This document shows positions 44,330 to 57,900 of a stretch of DNA of 64,000 nt, piece by piece (positions within the stretch are counted from its first letter, which is position 1; each line of letters opens with the position of its first letter). Under the pieces are notes generated by a model. The model worked only from the letters and a program-made list of their open reading frames with translations, was not told the origin of the DNA and did not search any database. Location of the stretch: contig NC_041404.2 of NCBI RefSeq assembly GCF_900747795.2, forward strand, positions 79,353,950 through 79,417,949, given 5' to 3'. The stretch is from Erpetoichthys calabaricus (taxonomy: Eukaryota; Chordata; Cladistia; Polypteriformes; Polypteridae). The position numbers and the translations under genes were made by a program.

Positions 44330-45789
44330 TCTCTTATATATATTTCTCTTCTGGTTTGTCCTGCTTCCACTTCAAAACCGATACCGCCCACATGCAGCCG
44401 GCACAGCATTTCTCGATTCCTATTCGTTCTCTTCCAAACCCTACCCCACGCTACCTGCGGCTCCTCTTCAAAATCGGTCCCGCCCACATGCAGCCGTCAC
44501 GGCATTTCTCAATTCCTATTCGTCCTCTTCCATGTCATGCACTATACTGGCCTGCTGAGCGTAATACATCCAACAAGTACTCGAGGTGCTGCCACAACGG
44601 TAAAGTAGCTTTACCACCTTTGCTGGAGCCACCTTTGTCTTTACAACAGCTTCTTACACAGCAAACATCAGAAGCTAAAAGTATCATGAACACATTCGAG
44701 AATCCAACTCTTCTTTAGCGTTTGCTTCCATGGGTGCACAGATAACTCAACCTCCTGGCCACAGGCCATACTGTTTTAAAATACACGGGCAAATTTATCA
44801 CCAAATCTCTCCACTATACGCTAACACTTCTACCTCTCCAGGATATGGACAATTGTATGTTTTTGACACAGCTCAAGCTACTGAAGTACACTTACAAAAT
44901 AGAGCAAACTCTGCATGCAGCAAAAATGTACTTCTCCAGCTAGATTCCATGCTCAGAACCATCAACCCCTTCACTAAATCATACAAACACATGCATGAAA
45001 TCGTTCAGTCCCATCCAACAGCATCTGTACGAATGGTGTTCAAGGAAAACCCTAGGCACGATTTACGACGATACAGTGCCCCGACATTGCAGTGATTTTC
45101 GTTGGAGAAGATGGCGAAACGCCTGCCGAAAGGGACATTTGCATCTATCCCATAGGTAACTCCTGTAAACAGATGTCCATGCTTAATATGAATTGCGATC
45201 CTATGGTTTACCCACTTTTATTATGCACTTTTAGTCCCTTACAGAGACATTGGCTGGCACAAAGATTTACAACATGTTCCCGATAAAAGAACCGCCAAGC
45301 GAATAAGGCTTACTCAATGCCAATTTTACACGTACAGATTAGCAATGAAAAATACATTTAGCATTTTGCACTCCAGTGGCAAACTATTCCAACAGTACGT
45401 CATAGATGCGTATGTTAAAACAGAGTGCGCGCGTCTCAACTATCTCAGATTACATCAACAAGATCTGCGCATGGAATTATGAGACGCACTGCAAGCAAAC
45501 ACTGAAAATAACAATGTACGTGTAGGCAAAATGATCATATTACCGTCCACATTTCCAGGAAGTCCAAGATACATGCAACAAAACTATCAGGATGCCAAGG
45601 CCATAGTACGTAAATTCGGAAAGCCTGATTTATTTATCACTTTCACATGTAATCCTGCTTGGCCGGAAATTCTACATGCACACTGTGTCTTTCAAGAAGT
45701 ATTTATTTCTTCTTGATTTCTGAATTCCTTTCTCACCGTTTTCCGTTCCTATTCTTACACCGCCGTATGCTACGGCGGGCGTCTGCTAG
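44330..45789 (+). mobile_element. Helitron 2, with both termini
   Basis: The 5' end TCTCTTATATATATTTC follows host A (44329). The 3' end has the hairpin CGCCGTA-TGC-TACGGCG and then CTAG at 45786-45789 before host T. An early GC-rich leader contains a tandem duplication of about 95 bp (CCGCCCACATGCAGCCG at 44387 and 44479 on). It carries part of a Rep gene and no helicase, so it is truncated inside. Confidence 0.88.
44570..45715 (+). pseudogene. Helitron 2 Rep domain remnant
   Basis: Blocks in order: LPPLLEPPLSLQQLLTQQTS, YCFKIHGQIYHQISPLYANT, GQLYVFDTAQATEVHLQNRA, FTKSYKHMHEIVQSHPTASV, FVGEDGETPAERDICIYP, GWHKDLQH-like, RLTQCQFYTYRLAMKNTF, GKLFQQYVIDAYVKTECARL, ILPSTFPGSPRYMQQNYQDA and FGKPDLFITFTCNPAWPEI. 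These follow the normal Helitron order up to the FxTFTCNPxWPEI motif just before the HUH nuclease. Several frame changes (near 44715, 45095, 45240) and a TGA at 45481-45483 break it. It is better preserved than Helitron 1. Confidence 0.85.
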
Positions 45790-46324
45790 TATGTTTTAAA
45801 TCAATTCTCAGTGTTTTCTGCTAAGCAAACTCCATACAGACTGTGACTAAGATGGACGCTGAACCCTAGAACTGTGAAGCAACAACATTAACTACTATGC
45901 TACTCTTCCACCATCCCACTGGAAGGTTCAGGAGAGTTGAACAATTTTGCCACTGTTCAGGAGGGGGCGCTGCTGCTATCTGTATCTCTTTGTTTCTCCC
46001 ACAGTGTCAACCCATCTGTAGGAGATGAGGCCTAACCCCGACCCCACCAGACACGGCAACCACTGCCCCTTCCAGGACTGGATCAATATAAGTGGGGTGC
46101 CTAGGTATAGCGGTGGTCTTTGAACCCACTGAAAAACCTAAGACAGAGCACTCTAGTCATAACTTTATTTTGCTGTGTAAGGAGCACAAGTAACCACATG
46201 TCTAAAATGCTTTGTGCATCCTACAGGACTCTTTTTGTTTTTGTTATTAAACAGGTGTGTCCAGGTTGGCACTCCTAAGATTTATGAAGTCTCCAGCATT
46301 CTTCTCTTCACAAAATTTATATTT
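45790..46324. other. No gene; GC-richer block of unknown nature
   Basis: About 45890-46260 contains GGGGGCGCTGCTGC, an ATATAAG-like sequence and an ATTAAACAGG motif, and could be another decayed LTR-like or promoter-bearing repeat. I could not match it to any other copy in the window. Confidence 0.3.
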
Positions 46325-47275
46325 ATAGAACTATGCAAAAGTCATAAGCCCATATTAAAATTATGTAAAGTGAAGATTTATTGAAAAATAATGAAATGAA
46401 AAGTTTCTAAATACCATAAAATTACTATAACAATAGTACATACACACATAACAACAGTATAAAAAAACTAAATGAAATGAACATTTTGTGTATCCATCAT
46501 TTGCTTTTTTTTCTCTTGGATTTACTGTACTGCAGTTTTATATAAAATCTGCTAGTAGGTTGTTCAAACCATCTTGCACCTAAAATTCAGCAGACGTTAG
46601 CTGTCTTACTTGCTTCTGATTTTCAAAGAATCCAAGACAGCCTTGATGTTGTTGAGATCAGGGTTCTGTGGAGGTCATACCATCTCTTGCTCAACTCCTT
46701 GTTCTGATTTTTACTGAAGGTAGTTCTTTATGACATAGCCACATGGTTTGGGTCATTGTCCTGCTGCTGAATGCATAGAAGACTCATCTGACGCCTCCCT
46801 GATGGTATTGTGTGAGGGATGAGAATCATCTCAGCACTGAGGATTCCATTAATTCTGACCACAGCACCATGCTCAATCTTGCCGTGGTGTAGGAATCGAT
46901 GATTTGAAGATTAAATGGCCTCATCTGCCACACCCTAATGTTTTAGCTTGATTATCCTTCACCCAATTTCTTCCACAACCATTTCTATTTTACGAAATCT
47001 GTTAGGTTCTCCTTTTTCACTTGGCTAAGTATCTGCAGTGATCATGTTTTTATCTGAAAAGGGATACATTAATAATAAGTATGTTACTTTCTTTAACAAA
47101 ATAAAAACAGAAATATTTCTTTGTAACATTTAATTTTTTGGAAAATGAATGTTTGGAAATTTGAAATTTGCTCATTTATAATAACAGACTAATTAACTAA
47201 AGGGAAAGAAAAACATCTAAGACTAAATTTCTCAGACTAAAAAATCCAGGGTGCCTAAGATTACTATGCTCTCAC
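46325..47275 (-). mobile_element. Tc1/mariner-like relic
   Basis: The left end ACTATGCAAAAGTCATAAGC and the right end (inverted) GCATAGTAATCTTAGGCAC are imperfect terminal inverted repeats about 0.95 kb apart. The minus strand in between has the transposase remnant seen on the plus strand as TCTGTGGAGGTCATACCATC and CATGGTTTGGGTCATTGTCC, blocks typical of Tc1 copies. It is very decayed. Confidence 0.6.
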
Positions 47276-47715
47276 TTTAATAGCAATATTTGCTTGTGCC
47301 ACAGCTAGTGTTTTCTCATGGATATAAACGGATTAATAATTTTGTTAACAACGACTCATATCCTGGGATTGATGCAGAATCAAATGATGGATATGTCAGT
47401 GTTAAAAATAAAGGTGTGATGCTGCACCACATTCTTAATACATCAGAATGATAGAAATGCTCTTCATTGTGAAGCAGCAGTATTAGCATGGTGATTTTCC
47501 ATTGCAGACATTCTGTATAAATAGGATTGTGTCCCTGGACAGAGAATGCCGCCAGCAATGCCTCTGTGCCAATGTTATTGTTCAGTAGTATACTAAGTCA
47601 AATCCTGCAGTGAGTTGAGGATATTAATAGGTTTTCTCTGACTAAATGCCCAATTTGTTTAGCATTTTTCAAGTAAAATGGTAATCATAAAATTCATATA
47701 CCTGTATATATATAT

Positions 47716-47945
47716 AGTGGAGTTTCAGCCCCCGTACACAGACAGACAGACACCAATTGTCCAAAAAATGCACACGTTTAATTAAATTCACTGTAATATG
47801 GAGCACGTCACAATGCTCAAATCAGCTATATCGCTCACAGTCCCTTCTTCTCCTTTCTTCGCACAAGTCACCTGCCGCTTCTACTCCTCCACTTGTAAGC
47901 TCCATCCACTTCGACTAATGGAGTGAGGTGGCCCCTTTTATAGGC
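47716..47945 (-). mobile_element. LTR-like repeat, partial
   Basis: It matches the 3' part of the other copies: the shared ACACAGACAGACAGACACC block, GCTCCATCCACTTCGACT and a CCCCTTTTATAGGC TATA-type block. It is cut off at about 47945, where the Helitron-like inverted pair begins. It lies next to a short TATATATA run. Fossil. Confidence 0.5.
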
Positions 47946-47954
47946 GAGTGAAGT

Positions 47955-48380
47955 GCAGATCACGCGGCACGACAGAAGCAGCAAGCCAGCAGTTGATCGA
48001 GCATAGAGGAGATAAAAAAAGAAAAGGAATTTGTTTCCCATTGTATCACTGTTTAACAGAAGTTTCAATGGAGTGGTGGCATCTCCTTGGGGTTCGTTCA
48101 GCCCCCCTCTTCACAATGGTGTGTAGCGCTTGGCGGTAGGGGGGGGTTCCCCCCTGCTCGCTTCGCTTGCCAACCCCCTGGCCTGTGCTCCGCGCCAGCC
48201 ACTTTGCGTCTCTGCCGCTCGCGTTGTGAAGAGGGGAGCTGAACGCAGTCGCCCCTCCAAAACGCCCTCATTAAATGGTGATACAATGAGAAACAAATAC
48301 AGTTTTTTTTTACCTCCTCTTTGCTCGATCAGCTGCTGGCTTGCTGCTGGTGCTGTGCCAAGTGATCTGCATCTCGCATG
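47955..48380. mobile_element. Tail-to-tail Helitron-like pair (large inverted repeat)
   Basis: The left arm (47955-48118) and right arm (48225-48372, inverted) share GCAGATCAC, AGCAAGCCAGCAG, TGATCGAGCA and TTGTATCAC. Between them lies GGGGGTTCCCCCCTGCTCGC followed by TTCGCTTGCCAACCCCCTGG, which is, inverted, the 3' end seen in Helitron 1 (CAGGGGTTGGCGAGCGAAGC). The right arm is therefore a minus-strand copy ending near 48135, and the left arm is a cut plus-strand copy. Confidence 0.65.
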
Positions 48381-48692
48381 GCGCTTCGAACATTTAAAAG
48401 CTTGTACAGCAGCTCTCCTACTCTTTGTCTATTATTTCCGGCCCCGTGTGTGGTTAAATTTCTTAGCACAAAGTCTTGTCTCGCAGGATATTTTTTAGTT
48501 TTTAATTTAAAAATGGAATATAAAGCTGAAAATCTAACAACATCACATTAAAGTTCAATAAACTCTGAAAAGAATGATACCAAATATATATATGTAGGTT
48601 TAAAATTAAGCCCGATTTAAAGCGTGAAAAAAAGTGACATAAAAAGTCACATAAAACTGTTGCACAAAATCGTTGCATTTTATATATATCGA

Positions 48693-49475
<783 letters not shown>

Positions 49476-49563
<88 letters not shown>
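49476..49563. repeat. AT dinucleotide microsatellite, right block
   Basis: About 88 bp of pure AT repeat, the continuation of the left block beyond the LTR-like repeat. Confidence 0.95.
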
Positions 49564-49568
<5 letters not shown>

Positions 49569-49989
49569 CAGTGGTGCCTTGGTTTGCAAGTATAATTCGT
49601 TCCAGAAACTTGTTTGTAATCCAAAGCACTCGTATATCAAAGCAAATTTCCCCATATAAGAAATAATGGAAACTCAGATAATTTGTTCCACAGCCCAAAA
49701 ATATTAATATAAAAATGATTAATACAAGATATAAAGTAAAAATACATCAAACAAATTAACCTGCACTTTACCTTTGAAAAGAATCATGGCTGGTGTAAGG
49801 GAGATGAGAGAGAGGAGAGGAGGAGGGTTATTGTGTAGGACGACTTTCACTCAAACTAATGGAATCCCTGCTATCTGTTGGCTCACTGGAATCTTTTTCT
49901 TATTTTGTGACTTTAACAAGGAACCTATCCAATGACAGTTGCTTTTGCCTCCTTTCGAGGATTTTGCAGAAATGTGACATTGCATTGTC

Positions 49990-50169
49990 GTTAAACAGAG
50001 GCTAGGGATCTGCACTGGCAATAGGAAGGTTGCCGGTTTGAAACTCGTAAATGCCAATAGGGACTGTGCTCTATTGGGCTCTTGAGCAAGGCCCTTAACC
50101 TGCAATTGCTGAGCACTTTGAGTAGTGACAAAAGCGCTATATAAATGCAAAGAATTATTATTATTATTA
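49990..50169 (+). repeat. tRNA-derived SINE with ATT tail
   Basis: An A-box-like AGGCTAGGGATCT and B-box-like GGTTTGAAACTC are followed by TTGAGCAAGGCCCTTAACC and the tail AGCGCTATATAAATGCAAAG plus ATT units. The tail equals that of L2 copies in the window, as expected if L2 proteins move the SINE. It looks nearly full length. Confidence 0.8.
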
Positions 50170-50224
50170 TCGCTCGCATGGCTACAGCCTTATTGGACAC
50201 AAAATAAAAAAATGCTTTACACAC

Positions 50225-50857
50225 ACACATGCGTGGTCACAATGCGTCTGTCTGTCTGCTAGAGAACTACTTAACAGATTTAGATTGTTTTTTTTTCTAT
50301 AATTTGCTTGAACATTCCGGTTGATTTTGCGACTTCTCTCATCGTCCTATGTATCATAGTATGCTTGCAGTACCGATTTATTTGCGCAAATCTGAGTGAG
50401 ACACTGCAGGGAAGGGAGGCAGGCCCTCAGGACTAGGAAGCCAGGCAGGACCTTCCTCACTCACTCGCCAGCCTCCATTTGAGACACTCTACCTCTCGAC
50501 ACGTGTTAGAGCGTACCTTGCCTCCGCTTTACTAGCAATATCTGTTTGGTCAACAGACATTATCATCTACTGTACAGATTGTTAAGGAGTAACATTTGAT
50601 ATTTTTGAGAGAGAGATACGTGTGTTTTAGAGTGTAGCTGCTGATTGCCAGAGATATCACGGCCACATGCTTTTCTCCCCACATGGGGGATGCTCTCCTG
50701 TCAGAGCTGAACACAATCAGATACAGTGCCAACGTTTGACATTGCAGCGTACCTACCTTCCACTTGGCCAGAATTGCATTTTTTAAAATTTTTTTATTGA
50801 TTATTAAAGTTTGTCCTGTTTCACCACTACGTGGGCAGAGCCGCGGGGGACAGCTAG
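50225..50857 (+). mobile_element. Non-autonomous Helitron 3
   Basis: It ends ACGTGGGCAGAGCCGCGGG-GGACAG-CTAG at 50854-50857 before host T. The GTCTGTCTGTCTGCTAGAG and TTGATTTTGCGACTTCTC segments are common in this Helitron group. The 5' end is not sharp. No coding part. Confidence 0.65.
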
Positions 50858-52112
50858 TAATTAATATAAATAACTGGAACAGCAGCATTACATACATTTT
50901 TTTGCTTTATCTTCTTCTTCTTCTTTACATCTGCTTTATATCCTATTAAAAGAAATCATCCTTTTTAACTTAAGTTAATTAACACTGAGTTTCATGTGTT
51001 TCATTTTACTTTTGACAATTGCTGACAGGACACTAAGACCTTATTCTAGTTAGTTAATTATTTATTGATGGAACCTATTTGTTAATTGCTTGGTTGTTAT
51101 TGTTTAATGATTCACACCACAAAATGAAGCAGAACTGTGTAGACTAAGGAAGACAGAACACTGTGGTGTTTTGGTTCTTCATCTTAGATCCAGAGCGGTC
51201 ATATGAAAAAAATTCAGAAAATCCTGTATTGGTGTTATATTAATTATCTCATATATAGTGTGGTGTAATCAGATTGCATATTTTAAGCACTTGTGCCATC
51301 TTTGAACACTATGTAGTGTTTACTCTTTCCAGTTCAGTTCAGTCCACTTCCAGTCTTGGGTCACCTGAATCTGCTGCATAACCTGGTCAAAGAAGGCAAA
51401 CAAGGCCTGCTTGCCTTGGATGATTCAGGACCAGTCCATTTTAGTGCGTACATAAAGATGACTGGAGCAAATCAAACACATAAATGCAACCACTCTCATT
51501 GATGGTATTTTTGAGATCATTTTGTTTTGCTATAAAAGGTAATGCAGCTTGGAAAGTGTGCCCCGAAAATAATTGTTTATTAAACAAAACAGGCTGAGGT
51601 GAAAATGACAAAATCAAACACAATTGATGCACTTCTGTGACCAACAATAAAACTGCAAAATGGTGATGACAAGATAAGACAACACTGAAAAAATAAATGA
51701 ATAAATAACTTGTCAAAATGATCATATTTTATAAAATGTAGGAGAAATTCTCATAAGAAATGAGAACTAGCATGTTCAGAAGTCAAAAACTTTACACATT
51801 TTAAATTAAACTGAAATGTGTTTTGTTAAAGGGATTATGACGCTGTTTATTATATATTTTTATATATTACAAAATGTTCTACATTAATTGTATATAAAAA
51901 TGGATAAATGATGTTAATCCCTCAACTTGAATTGAAATAATTATTTTTAATGTTTGTCTGAGTGGGCCTAGGGCTGGGCTTTTACTAAGTAATTTCAGAA
52001 CCCTGCCTTTTCTTATAGCTTTACATGTGAATTTTGGGTCAGTGTTCTGCTGTAATCTTCTCACAAAATCAAGCTGTCCTAAAGAAAGTAGCTAGTTTTC
52101 CTTTAGCTGTTC

Positions 52113-52330
52113 AGTGCATGAGTGGCACAGTGGTGACCCCAACTACGTCAAGGATCCACAATCCTTAACACCTGTATCATTTTCTGTGTGTAGTCTGAAT
52201 GCTCTCCCCGTAACTGCATGGGATTTATGCCTAGTAGCCATGTGCATTAGTGGGCTCTGCAATTTCCTGAGACCCCACCTCAGGCTGGTTCCTGCCTTAC
52301 ACACATTATTGCAGGATTAGGCTTTGGTCC
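52113..52330 (+). repeat. Decayed V-type SINE
   Basis: ATGAGTGGCACAGTGGTGAC, then ATCCACAATCC (B-box position), TGAATGCTCTCCCCGTAAC and GGCTGGTTCCTGCCTTAC follow the usual V-SINE order. It is old. 50860-52112 otherwise holds no recognisable feature. Confidence 0.6.
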
Positions 52331-52639
52331 TTAGCAACTGCCAGTTTGATGAAAAGGGTTTGAAAATGTTTTTTATGTCCTACAAATCCATTTTGCATTC
52401 TATTTCCATAAGTGCTCCAGACTAATGTGTAAAGGTTCACCCCCATATTGTGGTGTTGCCATATTTTTCATGGTAATGATTTTAGGATAATGGACAGAAT
52501 AAAATATGGCATTTTTATTCAGACATTTATTCTCACTTTCAGAGTTCAATGGCAAAAAAAGAATCGCATACACCTTTAAATTTCATATTGTAACACTAGA
52601 AAAGATGCAATGAGCACCGTGTAAGCTTTACGAAAATGG

Positions 52640-52800
52640 TAGATGTAGTAAGAAGTCAAGTACAATGACACCTTTTATTGGCTAACTAAAAAGATTACAT
52701 TATGCAGTCTTTCAGGGCAGCTCGGGCCCCTTCAGGCTTGCATATTGTAATCTTTTTAGTTGACCAATAAAAGATGTCACGGTACAACACTTTACAACTA
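52640..52800. repeat. Repeat family 'GAAGAAGGGGCCTGAG', inverted dimer (copy F)
   Basis: The left arm is inverted (ACACCTTTTATTGGCTAACT, TTTCAGGGCAGCTCGGGCC) and turns at CCCCTTCAGGCTTGCATATTG into a forward arm (TAATCTTTTTAGTTGACC AATAAAAG, then GGTACAACAC). The head of the forward arm is missing. Confidence 0.7.
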
Positions 52801-53958
52801 CAAATATGATAGAGTAATTGTTATTTACAGGAATCAGCTTGGACACATCAGACACCAAAAAAGGGTTAAGGTCCTCCAGGGAGCCTTGGGTCACCGTTCT
52901 TATTTGGAGAATGTCCTTCCTCAGAGCTCCTCCTTTTTTTAAAACACAATTTAAAAGAAGCTTTCCAATGCTTACTTAGTTTTTCTCCCTGAAGTTGTCT
53001 ATTTTGACCAAATCTATTGCTTGACAATACCTCTCACTCTGCACCATGGATGGTCACTATCATATACTGTACTGCTTTAATGCCCTGATGCTTTTTCCAT
53101 GATATCCTATTTAGTCTTAATTGAGGACCAGGTACATTCTACCTCAATTAATCTCTCTTTATGTTAAATTATAAAACAGGTCTGAAGGAAACATTTGCTG
53201 ATGTTTAGGCACTGGTCTCCTTTACATAGCCATGACTACCCAACTGAGCCACTGTGTTGTCTGCTTAAGGATGATATGTTTCAGCTGGAGCTTTTCTTCA
53301 TTTTGTCTTGCTTGAAATTCTTTGAAACCGCATATACAACAAATTAGTGACTCTTGTTACACTCTCATCTGTCCTCCCAAGCAGTTCATCTGTTAACATT
53401 TGCTCCAGCTGACTTCTGCTGAAAGACATACCCTATTTGTTTGCATAAGAATCATTTGCACAGGTTCTGAGGTGCCCCTGGCAGTTGACCAGAATCTGTG
53501 TTCACAGGGTCTTTAGGTGAAACTCGATATAGAGCGGTCTGTCATCACAACTCCTGCTCACACCAGGCCTGACCGGTAGAGAAGAGAGGTCAGAGATGCT
53601 TGGTGTGCTTCTCCAGCCCCACACTTTATGTTTCAATCTGGACTCAGAGCATTCCTGTCACTGAACAGCTTCAAAGGCTGCATAAACCCCAGCTGTAAAC
53701 ATATTTTCTTGTTGCTCTCATGTTCTCAATTCCTGGAATGTGTTTGGTGGTATAAGCTGCATCATTTAACCAAGTGTCAATGAAATCACAAATATGCAAA
53801 TGCAATTAGTTTGGAAATGTATTAAATTCAACGATAAGGCTGAGCCTTTGCAATAAAATCTAATTCTTTTTATTCAGAGTAAAAGAACACAATATTTGCA
53901 TGTCTGTAGAAATTACTTCTTTGAGTAATTATTGATTTAATCTTTTCATATTTAGCCA

Positions 53959-54087
<129 letters not shown>

Positions 54088-55189
54088 GTATACATCTGCA
54101 GACGATACTCAACTCTATTACAATGTTAAAAGTGGAACTTCATCAGAGCTTTCTCAGCTCACAACTTGCCTCAGTGAAATTAAAACCTGGATGGAGCAGA
54201 ACTCTTTAAAATGAAATTGTAACAAAACTGAACTCCTGCAAATTGGGACGAAAGTGCAACTTAATAAAATGAGCTCCTTCCCAGTCAATCTTGGCGGTAT
54301 CTTATCAGACCTGCCTTTACTGCAAAGAATCTTGGTGTCATTTTTGATTCCTCCCTTTCTTATTCCGCCCACATAAATCACATTAAGAAACATTCTTACT
54401 TTCACCTCCGTAACATATCCTGTAACATTTTTTCTAATGCTGAGGAACTTGTCCATGCTTTTATCACATCCCGCATCGATTATTGTAATTCCCTACTGGC
54501 AGGTGCCCCTTCTAATCTTATATCACAGCTCCAGCTTATTCAAAACTCGGCTGCAAGAGTCCTTACATGGACCAGCAGCAGTGAGCACATAACACCCATC
54601 CTGCTCCGTCTTCACTGGCTCCCAGTGTCTTACAGAATTGAATATAAAATTCTGCTAATAACCTACAAAGCCTTAAATAATCTCGCACCAAACTACATCA
54701 GTGACCTTCTCCATCACTATATGCCTGTCCGCCCAGTAAGGTCCACTGATTCTGGTAATCTTGTTAAACCCAACACCAATCTACACTTCATGGGTGACAG
54801 GGACTTCAGCTGTATAACACCCGGACTCTGGAATGACCTACCGAAATTAATTAGATGAGCTGACTCCATGAATTCTTTTAAGGAACAACTCAAAACTTAT
54901 CTGTTCAGGAAGGCTTTTAGATCTACCTGACTTTATTATCCTTCTTTCAGTTTACCTCTATGACAAGATGCTCATGTAACCTGTGTGTGTGTGCTAGACC
55001 ATCAATTATGTTGTCTGTTAGGCCTTTCTCTGAATTTACTATCTTACTCTTCTTTATTTATTTATCTGGTTTAGTACAATGCTATATACTGTATACCCTC
55101 CCGCTCTTTCTTAAACTCTGTGAAGTGCCTTGAGCATGGGAAAGGCACTATATAAATAAAATGTGTTATTATTATTATTATTATTATTA
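54088..55189 (+). mobile_element. L2-clade LINE 3' part, bracketed by TATC microsatellites
   Basis: It begins at the catalytic motif (ADDTQLYYNVKSGTSSELSQ), with a stop at 54210-54212, frame changes to about 54480, then LQLIQNSAARVLTWTSSSEH, SYRIEYKILLITYKALNNLA, LHHYMPVRPVRSTDSG and GLWNDLPKLI with a TGA at 54856-54858. The tail GGCACTATATAAATAAAATG is followed by ATT units. It preserves the uninterrupted site TGCTAGAC (54992-54999), into whose relative at 6274 the hAT element jumped. Confidence 0.88.
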
Positions 55190-55191
55190 CA

Positions 55192-55345
<154 letters not shown>

Positions 55346-56869
55346 ATTTGTTCCAAACTAGTCTCACAGAGTCAGACATAACATACGTTTGGAGACAACT
55401 ATGGCTGAATTTGGCTTAAAAGTGGTTGGGAACATTTAGACAATCCACAGTTGCTGATCTTGTCACTGGGCCATGTTGTAACAGTTGTCATGTGTGTTTA
55501 ATGTTATTGTCTCATTGTACCTTTTCATCATTACTGTAAACAGTAAAGAATCTGAATAGGCATTAGAAACTATGGACTTCCTGGGATGGAGCACCTGACT
55601 GGTAGAGCCAATAAAAGCTGAAAGGGGAGGGGCTGACCATACCTAACCAGGTGAATGTCCAATAACAAGAGCAAGAAACAAGGAATGGCACTAGATGAGA
55701 AAGATGTATATAATTTGAGAAACAACTATGCCGCCTACAGAAGTTACCAGGTGAACTTGGGTTTATTTTTTTTATGGAAGGTAAGAGGACTTGACAACAT
55801 AACAGTCCCTTATACTCATTAATAGTGAATTTGAGAGAAGGTCCTGAAATGCCTGTGTGAGAGGGTGGTAGGTCATAGATGCTTCCCTGTATTGAAGTAT
55901 AAGCAGTAATTCTACTGATGGACATTTAAAGAACCTTTTTTCTCATTCTTTGTGAATAATTTACATTAATTGTTATTTGTGCATTCCTACCTTAATGGAG
56001 AGTTTTATTTTAAAATCCATGTGTGTCTATCTTTGTGTTTTGTGCGTTGCAGGTTGGGATTTTTCTAAACAGTTGATTTATTTGTTGTATGTATTTTGCT
56101 GTATTTACAACAGCAATTTTATTTCCAGACCTTCATTTTGTTTCTGTTGGTGTTGCTGGTAGAGAAGTATTGTGCTACTGATCATTTATTGATTTTTTTT
56201 CTCTTTGCTGCTGTTCCAGATTGTGATATTATAATTGTGCCATCTCAGGGGCCAGGGTCCCAAGGAGTGGTGCCATGTCAGTTTATACAAATGAAAATTG
56301 ATGGCCATGTCACATTTACCCACTGCGTGCTAACTTTGCACAGTTATGCTTGCTCCTTTTCATGACAGCCAATAACATGCTGCCAGACTGAGTGTTGTAT
56401 GAAGGATGAAAAGGTTAACAGCAATGGCAAGTTCAGCCACACTCTCTGCCCTTTTTTCCATTCTGTTTTAGTATGTAAAACATGAAACATCAGAAAGACA
56501 ATCCTCTGTTCTGTTTGCGAGGTGTTTGTTCCTATTCTTTGTTGCTATGTTCTCTGCATTGTACTTTCGGATGACCATTCATTGGTTGTCAGTTCTCATG
56601 CACACAGAGCCCACCCCTACAACTAAAGGCAAAATCAAATCAGTTTGGTTTTATCGGAGCAAGTCATAGGCTAGTTGGAGTCAGTTGTTGGATATATAAC
56701 ATTAGGTTAGCGTCTTCATGAGAGCATGCTGCTGACTGCCTCCGACTCACTAAGATTATGTAAATGAAGGCTACGACTGAATGTAGCTGGAAAAGTCGCC
56801 CAATGGGACATAGCTTTAGTTTGCATCCAACAGTACTGATTAGATCTTTTTCTGTGTGTTTATTCTTGT

Positions 56870-56960
56870 TGTACCCTTTTGAATATTTGCAAAGCACTTT
56901 GAGAATGGGAAAGGCACTATATAAATAAAACACATTACTATTATTATTTTTATTGTTATG
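56870..56960 (+). repeat. L2-type tail
   Basis: GCAAAGCACTTTGAGAATGG and AGGCACTATATAAATAAAAC followed by ATT-like units. What precedes it is not recognisable. 55350-56860 shows no gene I can support. Confidence 0.6.
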
Positions 56961-56999
56961 ATTGTTAGGTAAACATAGATCAAATATTGTTATGTTATT

Positions 57000-57268
57000 T
57001 CAGCTAATTTAACTTAAGTGTTTGGGTATATGTCTGGCTGTTATGTCTCTATCATTCCAAAAGATGCAGCATCACAAAAATTTTAATTAAAAAATGCATT
57101 GTGTTTGTCATTCCAGCAGATGGCACATCATGAACATTTGTAGTAATGCATTTTATTACTAAATGCATTACAAATAAATTCCAATAGATAGTGCTCTGCA
57201 AATATTAACGCTGAGGTCTGTGTTGATTGTTTAGATTTCAACCCAACTTAGACGGGTAGCACAGCTAG
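57000..57268 (+). mobile_element. Non-autonomous Helitron, 3' end
   Basis: It ends TTAGACGGGTAGCACAG-CTAG (57265-57268) before host T. AACGCTGAGGTCTGTGTTGA and TTTAGATTTCAACCCAACTT are recurrent in this fish Helitron type. The left limit is uncertain. Confidence 0.55.
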
Positions 57269-57280
57269 TTTATACTAATA

Positions 57281-57900
57281 TCTTTATATATAATACACTA
57301 CTGTGGCTGTTCATTTGTCTGTCCAGGATTTTAAATCACCTGTACCTTGCAAACCATTTGACCTATTGAGCTGAAATTTGGTACCCATATACTATGTGAC
57401 GTCTACTATCCGCTTTACGGGATGATTGTTGACCTCCAAGGTTCTTCCTCTTTTTATTTTTATTTTATTTTATTGTAGAATCAACTCTTAGGCGCATGCG
57501 TATGGGCGCTGTTCTCATTCCCTGCCACCTTCGCCATCACTTCTCCTTCTTCTTCATATCTTAAATCATTCTTGAGGCAGATTGAAGGCTCAAATGCCAG
57601 CTTAAGTGAAAAATGAAGGAAAACATACTAAGTAATTGCAACACAAACACTGACTTAATCAGTTTTAACGCAAAAAGATGCCAACGAAAGAAGAGAAGAA
57701 GCGGGCCAGTACGGTGGAGAAAAGAAGAGCTTCTCAGGAAACAGCAAGCACATCAACCTCTGAGCAAATGAATGCTAAACACACAGAGAAAGAAGTAGTA
57801 TGAAAACTATGAATGCTCAAGTCAAGTGTATTCACTGCACGATAACCATTACTGGAAATATATAATACGCTGGCATTTGTGGGAATGGATTGAGCTAATG
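57281..57900 (+). mobile_element. Helitron 5' part
   Basis: It starts TCTTTATATATAATACACT after host A (57280), then GTCCAGGATTTTAAATCACC, CTATTGAGCTGAAATTTGGT and ACGTCTACTATCCGCTTTAC, the conserved 5' leader of the group. A short reading MPTKEEKKRASTVEKRRAS at about 57677 is the start of the Helitron gene, lost soon after. The 3' end is not identified. Confidence 0.7.
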
